Assembly (NCBI RefSeq): GCF_000479335.1
Contig: NC_022584.1
Span: 1,364,001 to 1,428,000 of the forward strand
Length of the DNA stretch: 64,000 bases
Reading direction: 5' to 3'
Source: Streptococcus ilei
Lineage (GTDB): Bacteria > Bacillota > Bacilli > Lactobacillales > Streptococcaceae
The position numbers and the translations under genes are program-made. This document shows, one piece after another, positions 29,210-36,838 of the stretch (position 1 is its first letter; the number at the start of each line of letters is the position of its first letter). Under the pieces are notes generated by a model that worked only from the letters and a program-made list of their open reading frames with translations, made no database searches and was not told where the DNA came from.

Positions 29210-29256
29210 ATATTTTTTTAAAAATAGGAGAGCCGGGCTAAGCCCCGCCCTCCTAG
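29210..29256 (-). terminator. Terminator-like hairpin between rpsB and tsf (attenuator)
   Basis: AGGAG-GGC-GGGC pairs with GCCC-GGC-CTCCT over a short loop and is followed by a run of T on the minus strand. It sits inside the operon, so it probably lowers tsf relative to rpsB by partial termination. Confidence 0.7.
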
Positions 29257-29276
29257 GTAATTACTATTTATACGAA

Positions 29277-30059
29277 TTAAGCGTTGTCGCCTTCAACAAC
29301 TTCAACGATTTCTTCGATTGAATCTGCTTGAGTTTCAGTTGCTGCCAATTCAGCTTCAACTGATGCAACTGCATCTTCACCTTGACGTCCTTCGATAACA
29401 GCATCAGCCATTTTCGCAGTGATCAATTTAACAGCGCAGATAGCATCATCGTTAGCTGGGATGATTACATCGATATCGTCTGGGTCAGTGTTTGTGTCGA
29501 CCATCGCTACAACTGGGATACCCAATTTCTTAGCTTCTTTAACAGCGATTTGCTCTTTGTGTGGGTCAACAACGTACATTACGTCTGGGATACGAGGCAT
29601 ATCTTCGATACCACCCAAGAATTTTTCAAGACGAGCGCGTTGTTTGTTAAGAAGTGCAACTTCTTTCTTAGGAAGAACGTCGAAGATTCCTTCTTCTTCC
29701 ATGCGTTTGATTTCTTTCAAACGAGCGATACGTTTTTGGATTGTTCCCCAGTTAGTAAGGGTACCACCCAACCAACGGTGGTTGATGTAGTATTGACCTG
29801 AACGAACAGCTTCTTCAGCAACAGCTTCAGCAGCTTGTTTCTTAGTACCAACAAACAATACAACTGCGTCGTTTGCAGCAGCATCACGCATGAAGTCATA
29901 TGCTTGGTCAGCGTATTTTACAGTTTGTTGCAAGTCGATAACGTGGATTCCGTTACGCTCAGTGAAGATGTACTTAGCCATCTTAGGGTTCCAGCGACGA
30001 GTTTGGTGACCGAAGTGTACACCAGCCTCAAGAAGTTGTTTCATTGAAATTACTGCCAT
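29277..30059 (-). CDS. rpsB: 30S ribosomal protein S2
   Basis: A 260-residue small-subunit protein. Seen: [20 protein letters not shown] start, [19 protein letters not shown], the GTKKQA segment, [10 protein letters not shown] and [12 protein letters not shown], all S2 hallmarks. An acidic C-terminal tail is present. I start at 30059 because AAGGAG lies upstream and the family begins here; the 50 extra in-frame codons are the leader region. First gene of rpsB-tsf. Confidence 0.97.
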   Translation of the reverse strand: MAVISMKQLLEAGVHFGHQTRRWNPKMAKYIFTERNGIHVIDLQQTVKYADQAYDFMRDAAANDAVVLFVGTKKQAAEAVAEEAVRSGQYYINHRWLGGTLTNWGTIQKRIARLKEIKRMEEEGIFDVLPKKEVALLNKQRARLEKFLGGIEDMPRIPDVMYVVDPHKEQIAVKEAKKLGIPVVAMVDTNTDPDDIDVIIPANDDAICAVKLITAKMADAVIEGRQGEDAVASVEAELAATETQADSIEEIVEVVEGDNA

Positions 30060-30209
30060 GAGTAAATTCTCCTTTTTGTTTTTTTCTCCTCTCCCAGACG
30101 TCAGCTTGCAACACGACCACAAGGGCAACGGTGCCACAATGGTTCCGGGATGAGTATTTATTGCTTTACGCAACTTTATAAGTATAGCAGATTTAGAAGC
30201 TTTTTGCAA
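30060..30209 (-). promoter_or_regulatory. rpsB promoter and long leader
   Basis: TTGCAA (30204-30209), 17 nt, TATACT (30181-30186) on the minus strand. The transcript has a leader of about 115 nt with GC-rich, self-complementary stretches (CATTGTGGCACCG, TTGCCCTTGTGG, GACGTC). This is consistent with an autoregulatory ribosomal-protein leader, but no known family could be assigned by eye. Confidence 0.65.
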
Positions 30210-30329
30210 GTCATTTGAGAGAAATTCCTAGACTTTCCTGCTTTTCTTCAGAGTCTCCCTCCTTCCTTTATTTTTTCTGCAAAATTCTCATTCTTTCCCT
30301 TTCATAGACCTTTTGTCTGAAATTTTTTC

Positions 30330-30358
30330 TTGACCTTATCTGATTTTTAAGATAAAAT
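30330..30358 (+). promoter_or_regulatory. tRNA-Cys promoter
   Basis: TTGACC (30330-30335), 17 nt, TAAAAT (30353-30358), 12 nt before the tRNA. Confidence 0.8.
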
Positions 30359-30370
30359 AGAATATGTTGT

Positions 30371-30441
30371 GGCGGTATAGCCAAGTGGTAAGGCACGGCT
30401 CTGCAAAAGCTTGATCGTCGGTTCAAATCCGTCTACCGCCT
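30371..30441 (+). tRNA. tRNA-Cys (GCA)
   Basis: A 71-nt cloverleaf: acceptor GGCGGTA / TACCGCC, D arm AGCCAAGTGGTAAGGC, anticodon loop CTCTGCAAAAG with GCA, T arm GTTCAAATC, discriminator T. CCA is not encoded. Single tRNA with its own promoter and terminator. Confidence 0.96.
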
Positions 30442-30460
30442 TCACAAACAAATATCTATG

Positions 30461-30483
30461 AGCCCAGCAATGGGCTTTTTTGA
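30461..30483 (+). terminator. tRNA-Cys terminator
   Basis: The stem AGCCCA / TGGGCT with loop GCAA is followed by TTTTTT. Confidence 0.88.
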
Positions 30484-30557
30484 TACATCAGCTTGATTGA
30501 ATCTCACTTTCACCCCTTCGTAAGTGATCGTGTTTTCCAATCATGAAAGGAAAAGAT

Positions 30558-31280
30558 ATGATGAAAAAAGTGACCTTATATGCTCTCAGCATCCTCTCTT
30601 TGGCCATGCTCGCTGCTTGCCAACCAGCACAAGAAGAGACTCATCAAAGAAAACCTCTTGTTAGCAGCTCTAAAAAAACCTCTAAAAGCTCTAAGAGTTC
30701 TAGAAGTTCATACTCTAAAAAGTCATCCAGCAAAAAGGATTTTTCATCAGGCTTCGACGATGATCATTCTCATAGTTCTTCAGACTCTAACACGCGCGAG
30801 GATCCTAACTATACAATGAGCTTGATGGACCAAGGAGAATCACTAGAAGCTATCGGGGATATCCCTGAAATGCCAAAATGGGCTGCCTTCAAAGAAATCA
30901 AAGTGGAAATCCTTGTTGGAAATGAAGCCCTTGCTCCTACTTCAAAAGAAGAAGCCATCAGCAAGTTAGGTCCTACTGATTCCACTTCTGGCAATGGTGC
31001 TTACTGGCATGGAGATGGCAGTGCTATCTTGATTGATTTTAATGAAAAAGGTCAAGCCACTAACAAAATTGCAACCTTGCCTAACTCTAAAAAGGTTACG
31101 AATCTCAAGGATATTCAACCTGGAATGACAGCTAAAGAAGTCATTGAAAAACACGGCCGTCCAGAAACTGTTTTCGTCTTTGGCTACGCGACGATTTTTA
31201 CTTGGAAAGGTGAAGACGGAAAGGACTACTCTGTCGGTTTTGACAAAGAAACAGTCTTCCAAGTCTCTGAACCTGCATAA
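30558..31280 (+). CDS. Lipoprotein with Ser/Lys-rich linker and BamE/DUF4947-like domain
   Basis: About 240 residues. Lipoprotein signal with lipobox LAAC, then a long Ser/Lys/Arg-rich linker (about 25-80) suited to crossing the wall, then a C-terminal domain in which GMTAKEVIEKHGRPETV resembles SmpA/BamE-type repeats; an earlier SKLGPTDSTSG segment looks like a second copy. This fits streptococcal DUF4947-type lipoproteins. Function unknown. GGA-rich sequence precedes paired ATG codons at 30558/30561; I use the first. Between tRNA-Cys and a terminator, so monocistronic. Confidence 0.82.
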   Translation: MMKKVTLYALSILSLAMLAACQPAQEETHQRKPLVSSSKKTSKSSKSSRSSYSKKSSSKKDFSSGFDDDHSHSSSDSNTREDPNYTMSLMDQGESLEAIGDIPEMPKWAAFKEIKVEILVGNEALAPTSKEEAISKLGPTDSTSGNGAYWHGDGSAILIDFNEKGQATNKIATLPNSKKVTNLKDIQPGMTAKEVIEKHGRPETVFVFGYATIFTWKGEDGKDYSVGFDKETVFQVSEPA

Positions 31281-31306
31281 AAATCCCTTTTTCGGGATTC
31301 TTTTCT
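31281..31306 (+). terminator. Lipoprotein gene terminator
   Basis: The stem AATCCC / GGGATT is followed by CTTTTCT. Confidence 0.75.
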
Positions 31307-31369
31307 AATCCTATTCAAGCGCTCAGCTGATTTTCTCACCGATGGGATAGAAGTCCTTTTCATAACACA

Positions 31370-31403
31370 CAAACCCTCCAAGACCAACGTCTTGGAGGGT
31401 TTC
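31370..31403 (+). terminator. Second strong hairpin downstream
   Basis: The perfect 14-bp stem AAACCCTCCAAGAC / GTCTTGGAGGGTTT with loop CAAC can act in either direction. It lies directly before repeat copy B. Confidence 0.7.
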
Positions 31404-31410
31404 TTTGAAT

Positions 31411-31642
31411 AAGAGGCTGGGACAAAAGTCCTAGCCTCTCAATTGCCTTTGAATTGTCGAGCAAGACGCAGTGGTTGCTTGGTATCTTTGTTCGCTTTTA
31501 AGCTCCAAATATGACCTAATGAGGGAAACAAAGTTTCCTTTATCTGCAACCTTCAACAGTCTCCCAGACTGTTGAAGCTGTGCGGAGGTGGGACGACGAA
31601 ATCGAATTCTAACGAAGGACCGATTTCTGTCCCACTCTCTTT
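31411..31642 (+). repeat. Intergenic mosaic repeat, family 1, copy B
   Basis: Same orientation and ends as copy A, but a different core, shared with copy C: CGCTTTTAAGCTCCAAATA, GAAACAAAGTTTC, a TTTATCTGCAACC stretch like pneumococcal BOX, and a perfect CTTCAACAGTCT(CC)/AGACTGTTGAAG hairpin. It lies between the convergent lipoprotein gene and nusG, 6 nt from the nusG stop, and supplies the only hairpin after nusG. Confidence 0.8.
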
Positions 31643-31648
31643 CATTCC

Positions 31649-32185
31649 TTACAATTCTGCAATTTGATTGAGGTTGACTTCTGCCACAGTGTCATTTCCA
31701 AACATGGTGATAATCATTTTCACCTTGTTGTTATCGATTTCTGTGATCTTACCAGTGTAGTCTGCAAAGGCACCATCGATGATACGTACAGTATCTCCCA
31801 CCTTCACATCAATGTTGAAATCTTGAACTGTTTGTCCCATCGAAATCAAGATGTTACGAATCTCGTCTTCCAAAAGTGGAGTTGGTTTTGAACGGTTCCC
31901 GTGTGATCCAACAAATCCTGTTACGTTTGGTGTATTCCGAACAACAAACCAAGCTTCATCAGTCATGACCATTTCTACTAAGACATAACCAGGGAAGCGA
32001 TTTTCTTCGATTTCTTTTGTTTTCCCGTTCTTCTCGATTTGCACAGTTTGAGTAGGGATTTCTACACGCAAGATGTTTTCCAACATGTTATATGTTTGTG
32101 CGCGTTGAAGAAGGTTTTCCTTCACTTTGTTTTCATATCCTGAGTAGGTCTGTAGGACAAACCAGCCTTTGTCAAAACTATCCAT
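31649..32185 (-). CDS. nusG: Transcription termination/antitermination factor NusG
   Basis: A 178-residue RNA polymerase-associated factor controlling pausing, Rho-type events and coupling. Seen: NGN domain (WFVLQTYSGYENKVKENL at the N-terminus, FPGYVLVEM, NTPNVTGFVG) and C-terminal KOW domain (VRIIDGAFADYTGKI). GAAAGGAAAT precedes the ATG. It lies downstream of rpmG-secE but has its own extended -10 promoter and a structured leader. Confidence 0.97.
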   Translation of the reverse strand: MDSFDKGWFVLQTYSGYENKVKENLLQRAQTYNMLENILRVEIPTQTVQIEKNGKTKEIEENRFPGYVLVEMVMTDEAWFVVRNTPNVTGFVGSHGNRSKPTPLLEDEIRNILISMGQTVQDFNIDVKVGDTVRIIDGAFADYTGKITEIDNNKVKMIITMFGNDTVAEVNLNQIAEL

Positions 32186-32276
32186 TTTTATTTCCTTTCT
32201 TATCTACCAGAAGGGGTTCGTTTCATCACGATACTAAAAAAAGCCTTCTGGCTCTTGTTTTCCTAGCTCCATTATA
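32186..32276 (-). promoter_or_regulatory. nusG promoter and alternative-hairpin leader
   Basis: TATGT-TATAAT (attata at 32271-32276) is an extended -10. In the leader AGCCAGAAGGCT plus seven T (plus coordinates 32237-32254) forms a short terminator-like hairpin. The same CCAGAAGG (32244-32251) can instead pair perfectly with CCTTCTGG (32207-32214), close to the ribosome site. The two structures exclude each other. Confidence 0.55.
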
Positions 32277-32331
32277 ACATAAAACCGGAGAAATCAAAGA
32301 AGTTTCTCTTGTTTTTCTTCAGCAAGACAAG

Positions 32332-32358
32332 AAAAAAAGCATCCACAGGGGACGCAGA
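32332..32358 (-). terminator. Terminator-like hairpin after secE
   Basis: GCGTCC pairs with GGATGC over CCTGT and is followed by TTTTTTT on the minus strand, between secE and nusG. Confidence 0.65.
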
Positions 32359-32371
32359 TTTGTTTCTTTTT

Positions 32372-32548
32372 TTAGAACATATCGATGATCTTCAAAATAC
32401 CTTTAGCCACTACTTGGTCAAACAAATAAATCAAAGCTACAAAAAAAGCGGTGTACTCAATTACTGAGATAAAATTTTTCCATCTTTCCTTGCGATTTGG
32501 CCAAGTCGTGTTTTTCAGCAAGACAAAAATATCTTTAAAAAATTTCAC
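32372..32548 (-). CDS. secE: Preprotein translocase subunit SecE
   Basis: A 58-residue single-span membrane protein that clamps SecY in the translocon. Translation from GTG (32548) begins MKFFKDIFVLLKNTTWPNRK, the typical amphipathic helix with the conserved TWP, followed by one transmembrane helix (about residues 30-50). AGGAG lies 7 nt upstream, overlapping the rpmG stop region. The order rpmG-secE-nusG is the conserved streptococcal arrangement. Confidence 0.95.
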   Translation of the reverse strand: MKFFKDIFVLLKNTTWPNRKERWKNFISVIEYTAFFVALIYLFDQVVAKGILKIIDMF

Positions 32549-32557
32549 AACATTCTC

Positions 32558-32710
32558 CTATCTGGTTTCTTTATGAATTGTATATTTGCTACAATGTTTA
32601 CAAAATTTGTTAACTTCTAGACGTTTTGGTTTTGGCGTCGCACTCAACTTGATTGAGTAGTTGCGTGACCCACAAACCGTACACGCTAGACTTGCTTTTT
32701 TTAATGCCAT
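32558..32710 (-). CDS. rpmG: 50S ribosomal protein L33 (zinc-ribbon form)
   Basis: A 50-residue protein with two CxxC pairs (CTVC and CKHC), so the zinc-binding C+ type of L33. It begins [10 protein letters not shown] and ends [13 protein letters not shown] lies 4 nt before the ATG and a strong promoter precedes it. First gene of rpmG-secE(-nusG). Confidence 0.95.
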   Translation of the reverse strand: MALKKASLACTVCGSRNYSIKLSATPKPKRLEVNKFCKHCSKYTIHKETR

Positions 32711-32728
32711 AACGCCTCCATTCACACC

Positions 32729-32757
32729 ATTATAGCAAGTTTTCTACTATTTGACAA
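32729..32757 (-). promoter_or_regulatory. rpmG-secE promoter
   Basis: TTGTCA (32752-32757), 17 nt, TATAAT (32729-32734) on the minus strand. Confidence 0.82.
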
Positions 32758-32809
32758 GTTCTTCTGCTCTCTGGAAGCGCATTTTGTTTGGCTTTTCTCT
32801 ACGATTTGG

Positions 32810-32815
32810 TACAAT
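32810..32815 (+). promoter_or_regulatory. Metallopeptidase promoter (-10)
   Basis: TTTGG-TACAAT is an extended -10 with a partial TTGGCT -35 16 nt upstream. It diverges from the rpmG promoter. Confidence 0.6.
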
Positions 32816-32836
32816 ATAGGAGATAAAGGAGAAATT

Positions 32837-33757
32837 ATGAAAAGCGATCATCTGAAAGAAAGTAAAAACATTGAAGACCGTCGCGGGCAAAGTGGCGGAA
32901 GCTACTCATCTGGCCGCTCTGGTGGGAATTTAGGGGGTGGTATTTTACAAATCCTCCTCTCACCTGGAAGCTTCAAGAGCAAACTAATCTTGATCCTGGT
33001 CCTCATCTTTTTGAGTGGCGGGGCTGGATTGAGCGGGCTCTTTGACCAGGGCCAAACCACGCAGAACTATAACTCAGGCCAAGTCACTCGCCAAAGCAAT
33101 ACCCAGGTGAGTGATGGAGATAGCAAATTCGTCAGTCAAGTCCTTGGAACGACTGAGGATTTCTGGGGGCAAACCTTCCAAAATGAAGGGCGGACCTATC
33201 ACAAACCAACCTTGGTTTTCTATACAGGTCAAACTCGAACTGGCTGTGGTGTAGGCCAAGCATCTGCCGGTCCCTTCTACTGTCCGACAGACCAAAAGAT
33301 CTATTTGGATATCAGCTTCTACAAAGAGCTAACCACCAAATACAAGGCTAGCGGAGATTTTGCCATGGCTTATGTCATCGCTCACGAAGTCGGCCACCAC
33401 ATCCAAAACGAATTGGGGACTCTTCAGAGTTATCAGAAAGCCATCCGAGGAAAAAGTGAGACAGAAAAAAATGCCTTAAATGTCCGTTTAGAACTTCAAG
33501 CTGACTATTATGCGGGTATGTGGGCTCGTTACATTGAAGAGCAAGGCCTCATGGAGACGGGAGATATCGAAGAAGCGCTCAATGCTGCCCACGCCGTGGG
33601 AGATGACACCCTTCAAGAACAAGCCTATGGCTACTCCGTTCCTGATAGCTTCACCCACGGGACTTCTGAACAACGTATGCGCTGGTTCAAACGTGGTTAC
33701 CAATACGGTGACTTTGAACACGGAGATACCTTCAGCGTCTCTGATAAAGACTTGTAA
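32837..33757 (+). CDS. YpfJ-type neutral zinc metallopeptidase
   Basis: A 306-residue membrane-anchored protein of the Zn_peptidase_2 (PF04228) family. Seen: cytoplasmic Gly/Ser-rich N-terminus, one membrane span (about 50-75), then an extracellular domain with zinc motif HEVGHH (HExxH form), a Cys pair (GCGVGQASAGPFYC) and LELQADYYAGMW, whose Glu or Asp may be the third ligand. AAGGAG precedes the ATG. Substrates are not known for this family. Monocistronic. Confidence 0.9.
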   Translation: MKSDHLKESKNIEDRRGQSGGSYSSGRSGGNLGGGILQILLSPGSFKSKLILILVLIFLSGGAGLSGLFDQGQTTQNYNSGQVTRQSNTQVSDGDSKFVSQVLGTTEDFWGQTFQNEGRTYHKPTLVFYTGQTRTGCGVGQASAGPFYCPTDQKIYLDISFYKELTTKYKASGDFAMAYVIAHEVGHHIQNELGTLQSYQKAIRGKSETEKNALNVRLELQADYYAGMWARYIEEQGLMETGDIEEALNAAHAVGDDTLQEQAYGYSVPDSFTHGTSEQRMRWFKRGYQYGDFEHGDTFSVSDKDL

Positions 33758-33770
33758 CAAACCTAAAACC

Positions 33771-33803
33771 AAAAGCCTTTCAGATTATCTGAAGGCTTTT
33801 TTA
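33771..33803 (+). terminator. Metallopeptidase terminator
   Basis: The stem AAAAGCCTTTCAGAT / ATCTGAAGGCTTTT is followed by TT. Confidence 0.88.
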
Positions 33804-33876
33804 GCACCCTATCGATAGCTAGCTAAGCAAGGAAAATGATTTAAAAAATCCTTTCCATTCAAAATCTTCTCAGAAA

Positions 33877-34127
33877 CTTTCCTTAGGTGAGTACGGACGT
33901 CAGCGAACTTCGAAGAAGTTCCATGACTTAACTAAGATACAAAGGGCATTCACGGATTAAGTCAAAATAGGAAGTTCGACGCAGAATCTTTCGATTCTAG
34001 GAGTACTTATCTTTTTGACACAATCCGTAGCCCGTGTTCAATTAGTTTTGAATCCCCTCGCTCTTTAATTTCCGGGCTCAGGCTAAAACAGTTTCCCAAA
34101 CTGTTTTACTCTCAAAACTCCCGAGTG
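33877..34127 (+). repeat. Intergenic repeat, family 2, expanded copy lacking its right end
   Basis: It opens exactly like the 27870 copy (CTTTCCTTAGGTGAG, ACGGACGTCAGCGAA, GAACTTC/GAAGTTC, CCATGACTTA) and reaches the AACTCCCGAGTG block. It contains about 150 bp of extra middle sequence, with a duplicated GACTTAA/TTAAGTC pair, CACGGATT/AATCCGTAGCCCGTG and an AAACAGTTTCCCAAACTGTTTT hairpin. Its expected CTCAC...GGAAAG right end is missing where family 1 copy C starts. Confidence 0.7.
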
Positions 34128-34412
34128 AGAGTGGGACAGAAATCGGTCATTCGTAAGAATTCGATTTCGTCGTCCCACCTCCGCACAGCTTCAACAGTCT
34201 GGGAGACTGTTGAAGGTTGCAGATAAAGGAAACATAGTTTCCGTCAACATAGGGCATCTTTGAAGCTTAAAAAGCGAACAAAGACTTAGGATACTTGCTT
34301 CGCAAGTTCTATCCACCACCTCAAAGCAGTGCTTTGAGCACTCAACCACTGCGTCTTGCTCGACAATCCAAAGACAATTGAGAGGCTGGGACTTTTGTCC
34401 CAGCCTCTTTTA
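34128..34412 (-). repeat. Intergenic mosaic repeat, family 1, copy C
   Basis: Inverted relative to copies A and B. Right end GAGTGGGACAGAAATCGG, then the CTTCAACAGTCT hairpin core of copy B. It also has an extra cassette CTTGCTTCGCAAG and ACCTCAAAGCAGTGCTTTGAG, which resembles pneumococcal boxB, then GCGTCTTGCTCGAC and the left-end hairpin GAGGCTGGGAC/GTCCCAGCCTC followed by TTTT. It is 11 nt from the pbp2a stop. Confidence 0.8.
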
Positions 34413-34423
34413 AGCGTCTATTT

Positions 34424-36655
34424 TTAGAATCCAAACCAACCTTTGAAAGTATCCCAGGCATTTTGCGCTTTTCCAGGAATATCTGCTTCATCGATTGCTT
34501 TTTTGGCATCGTCTACGATACCTGCAGCGCGTTCTTTGACCGTATCAAAGAAGCCCTTGTCCTCTTCTGGACTTTCCGTTTCTGTTTCTTGACCGACAGG
34601 AGCAATTCCATTTTCCTGGTAAGAATTTTCCTCATTATCAAAGCCGGTTCCTTCTGTATAAGGCAGGACGCTATTGGCGACATTTCGGAAAATCACTGAT
34701 GCGGTCTCTGCACTGGTTCCTGTCAAATAGTGGGTTTCATCCGTCTTAGGGAATCCTAGCCACTGACTAATGACCACGTCTGGCGTGTAGCCAATGACCC
34801 ACTGGTCTCCGGAAAGATCAGGGTTGAAGTCCGTTTCAGTCGTTCCTGTTTTACCAGCCATGGTATAGCCATATGGTGCTGCGTTGACACCCGTCCCGTT
34901 GGTAAAGGTTCCCAACATCATATTGGTCATCTTCTTATTGGCTGAGCTGCTGAGCACTCGTTTCGATTTCTGACTGTGACTTTTCACGACCTGACCGCTA
35001 GCATTTTCAATCTTCGTAATGAGATGAGCATCATTCATCACTCCGTCGTTGGCAAAGGTTCCATAGGCCTGAGCCATCTGAAGCGGATTGGTCGTCACAC
35101 CAGATCCGAGGGCTACTCCGAGGGACCTGTCCACCTTGTCCATATCGAGACCAAATTTTTTCCCGTAATCAAAGACAGTATTGAGCCCCAACTCATTGGC
35201 TGTCGCTACAGCTGGAAGGTTGAGAGATTCTGCCAAGGCTTGGTACATTGGAACGGTCGGGCTACCTTGAATGCCACCGTAGTTATCGACTGTATAACTG
35301 CCGTAGACCCTGGTCGTATTGTCCAATTCTTTGTTGGTCGACCAGCCGTTGGCAACAGCTGGACTATAAACGACGAGAGGCTTAATGGTAGAACCAGGAC
35401 TTCTCGCAGATTGAGTCGCATAGTTATAGCTTCTGAAGCCAGCATCTTGGTCACTGGCCACGCGTCCGACAATCGCCCGCACTCCTCCAGTCTTAGGATC
35501 CAGAGCTACGCTACCAGATTCTGCCCGCGTGCCATCTTCAGCAACTGGGAAGAGATCTACATTGTCGTAGATAACCTGCATGCTGGCTTGGTAATTCTGG
35601 TCCATCTCTGTGTAGATCCGGTAACCATTCTTGATGATATCTTCTTCTGTTAGACCATATTCGTTGACAGCCTCGTTGATAACCGCATCGAAATAGGACG
35701 GGTAGCGATAATCTTCTGACTTGCCTTCATAGGCATCCACCAGCTGTCCATGAATGTCGACTGCAGCGGATTGATCTGCTGTGGCTTGGTCAATATAACC
35801 AGCCGCAACCATATTTTGTAGGACCGTATTGCGACGATTGGTGGCGTTCTCGACGGAATAAAGGGGATTATAAATTTCTGGCCCCTTGAGCATACCGGCA
35901 AGGACAGCCGACTGATCCAAAGTCAACTCACTAGCGGAGACCCCAAAATATTTCTTAGAAGCGTCTTCAATCCCCCAAACCCCATTTCCAAAATAGGCAT
36001 TGTTGAGGTACATGGTCAGGATTTCTTGCTTACTATATTTTTTGTTAATCTCGAGGGCCAGGAAGAACTCCTTGGCCTTCCGCTCAACCGTCTGATCCTG
36101 AGAAAGATAGGCATTTTTGGCCAACTGCTGGGTGATCGTCGATCCCCCACCTGAGCGACCGGCAGTCAAAATCGCCAGGAAGAAACGACCGTAGTTAATC
36201 CCACTATTTTTGTAGAAACTTCGGTCTTCCGTCGCAACAACCGCATTTTGTAAGTTTTCGCTAATCGCATCTAACTCAACATAGGTCCCTTTTTGCCCCG
36301 TTAGGCTACCTGCTTGATTCCCATCTTTATCATAGATGATCGTGGTCGCCTTGAGGGCGTTTTGCAGATCCGCTACATTGGTCGTCTTGGCTATGTAGAA
36401 AAGGTAACCTCCGACGACGAGACTAAAGGTCAGGCCAATCAATAAGAAGATCTTGGTCAAGTGATACTTGCGCCAAAAGCGTCTGATCGGATGTTGGGAG
36501 TGAGATTTTCTCCGTGAATTCTCCGACCGGCTATAGGTTGGAGCTTGCTCCTCCCCGTCCGTTGATAACTCAACCTCTTCCGCAATCTTCCTTGGTTTTT
36601 TCTCTCGTTGGAAATGACGAATCATTCCCTCCATTAATTCTTTTAATTTATTCAT
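34424..36655 (-). CDS. pbp2a: Class A penicillin-binding protein 2a
   Basis: A 743-residue bifunctional peptidoglycan synthase. Seen: cytoplasmic N-terminus (1-65), one membrane anchor (about 68-90), GT51 transglycosylase domain (EDRSFYKNSGIN, GGSTITQQLAKN), then transpeptidase with active-site SPGSTIKP (SxxK), SLN and KTGTTE. The C-terminal tail is acidic. It strongly resembles pneumococcal PBP2a. Ribosome site weak (AGGG 2-5 nt before ATG). Next to rpmG-secE-nusG in pneumococci too. The native terminator is not obvious; copy C lies directly downstream. Confidence 0.96.
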   Translation of the reverse strand: MNKLKELMEGMIRHFQREKKPRKIAEEVELSTDGEEQAPTYSRSENSRRKSHSQHPIRRFWRKYHLTKIFLLIGLTFSLVVGGYLFYIAKTTNVADLQNALKATTIIYDKDGNQAGSLTGQKGTYVELDAISENLQNAVVATEDRSFYKNSGINYGRFFLAILTAGRSGGGSTITQQLAKNAYLSQDQTVERKAKEFFLALEINKKYSKQEILTMYLNNAYFGNGVWGIEDASKKYFGVSASELTLDQSAVLAGMLKGPEIYNPLYSVENATNRRNTVLQNMVAAGYIDQATADQSAAVDIHGQLVDAYEGKSEDYRYPSYFDAVINEAVNEYGLTEEDIIKNGYRIYTEMDQNYQASMQVIYDNVDLFPVAEDGTRAESGSVALDPKTGGVRAIVGRVASDQDAGFRSYNYATQSARSPGSTIKPLVVYSPAVANGWSTNKELDNTTRVYGSYTVDNYGGIQGSPTVPMYQALAESLNLPAVATANELGLNTVFDYGKKFGLDMDKVDRSLGVALGSGVTTNPLQMAQAYGTFANDGVMNDAHLITKIENASGQVVKSHSQKSKRVLSSSANKKMTNMMLGTFTNGTGVNAAPYGYTMAGKTGTTETDFNPDLSGDQWVIGYTPDVVISQWLGFPKTDETHYLTGTSAETASVIFRNVANSVLPYTEGTGFDNEENSYQENGIAPVGQETETESPEEDKGFFDTVKERAAGIVDDAKKAIDEADIPGKAQNAWDTFKGWFGF

Positions 36656-36823
36656 AGTCCCTATTTTATCACCTTCCTAACGTCTAGACAAGAAAGACCT
36701 TCGCAGAAACGGATGCTTTTAGTTTTCTTTAAGGTTGCCATCAAGTCCTCTCTAGAGCGGGTTTTAGCAACTTGTTTCTCCTCTCCTTTTCCTCCTTCTC
36801 ATCTTTTCTTTCCCTTTGCTTTC

Positions 36824-36832
36824 TGATACAAT
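36824..36832 (+). promoter_or_regulatory. Extended -10 of the rlu gene, leaderless transcript predicted
   Basis: TGA-TACAAT (-10 at 36827-36832) ends 6 nt before the ATG at 36839. No ribosome site fits between, so the mRNA should begin at or next to the start codon. Confidence 0.6.
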
Positions 36833-36838
36833 AACACT

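Noticed and set aside
27870..34127. Family 2 repeat as phage or integron attachment sites
   Set aside because: The two copies flank only ordinary housekeeping genes, with no integrase, and the same element type fits a small non-coding repeat with inverted ends.
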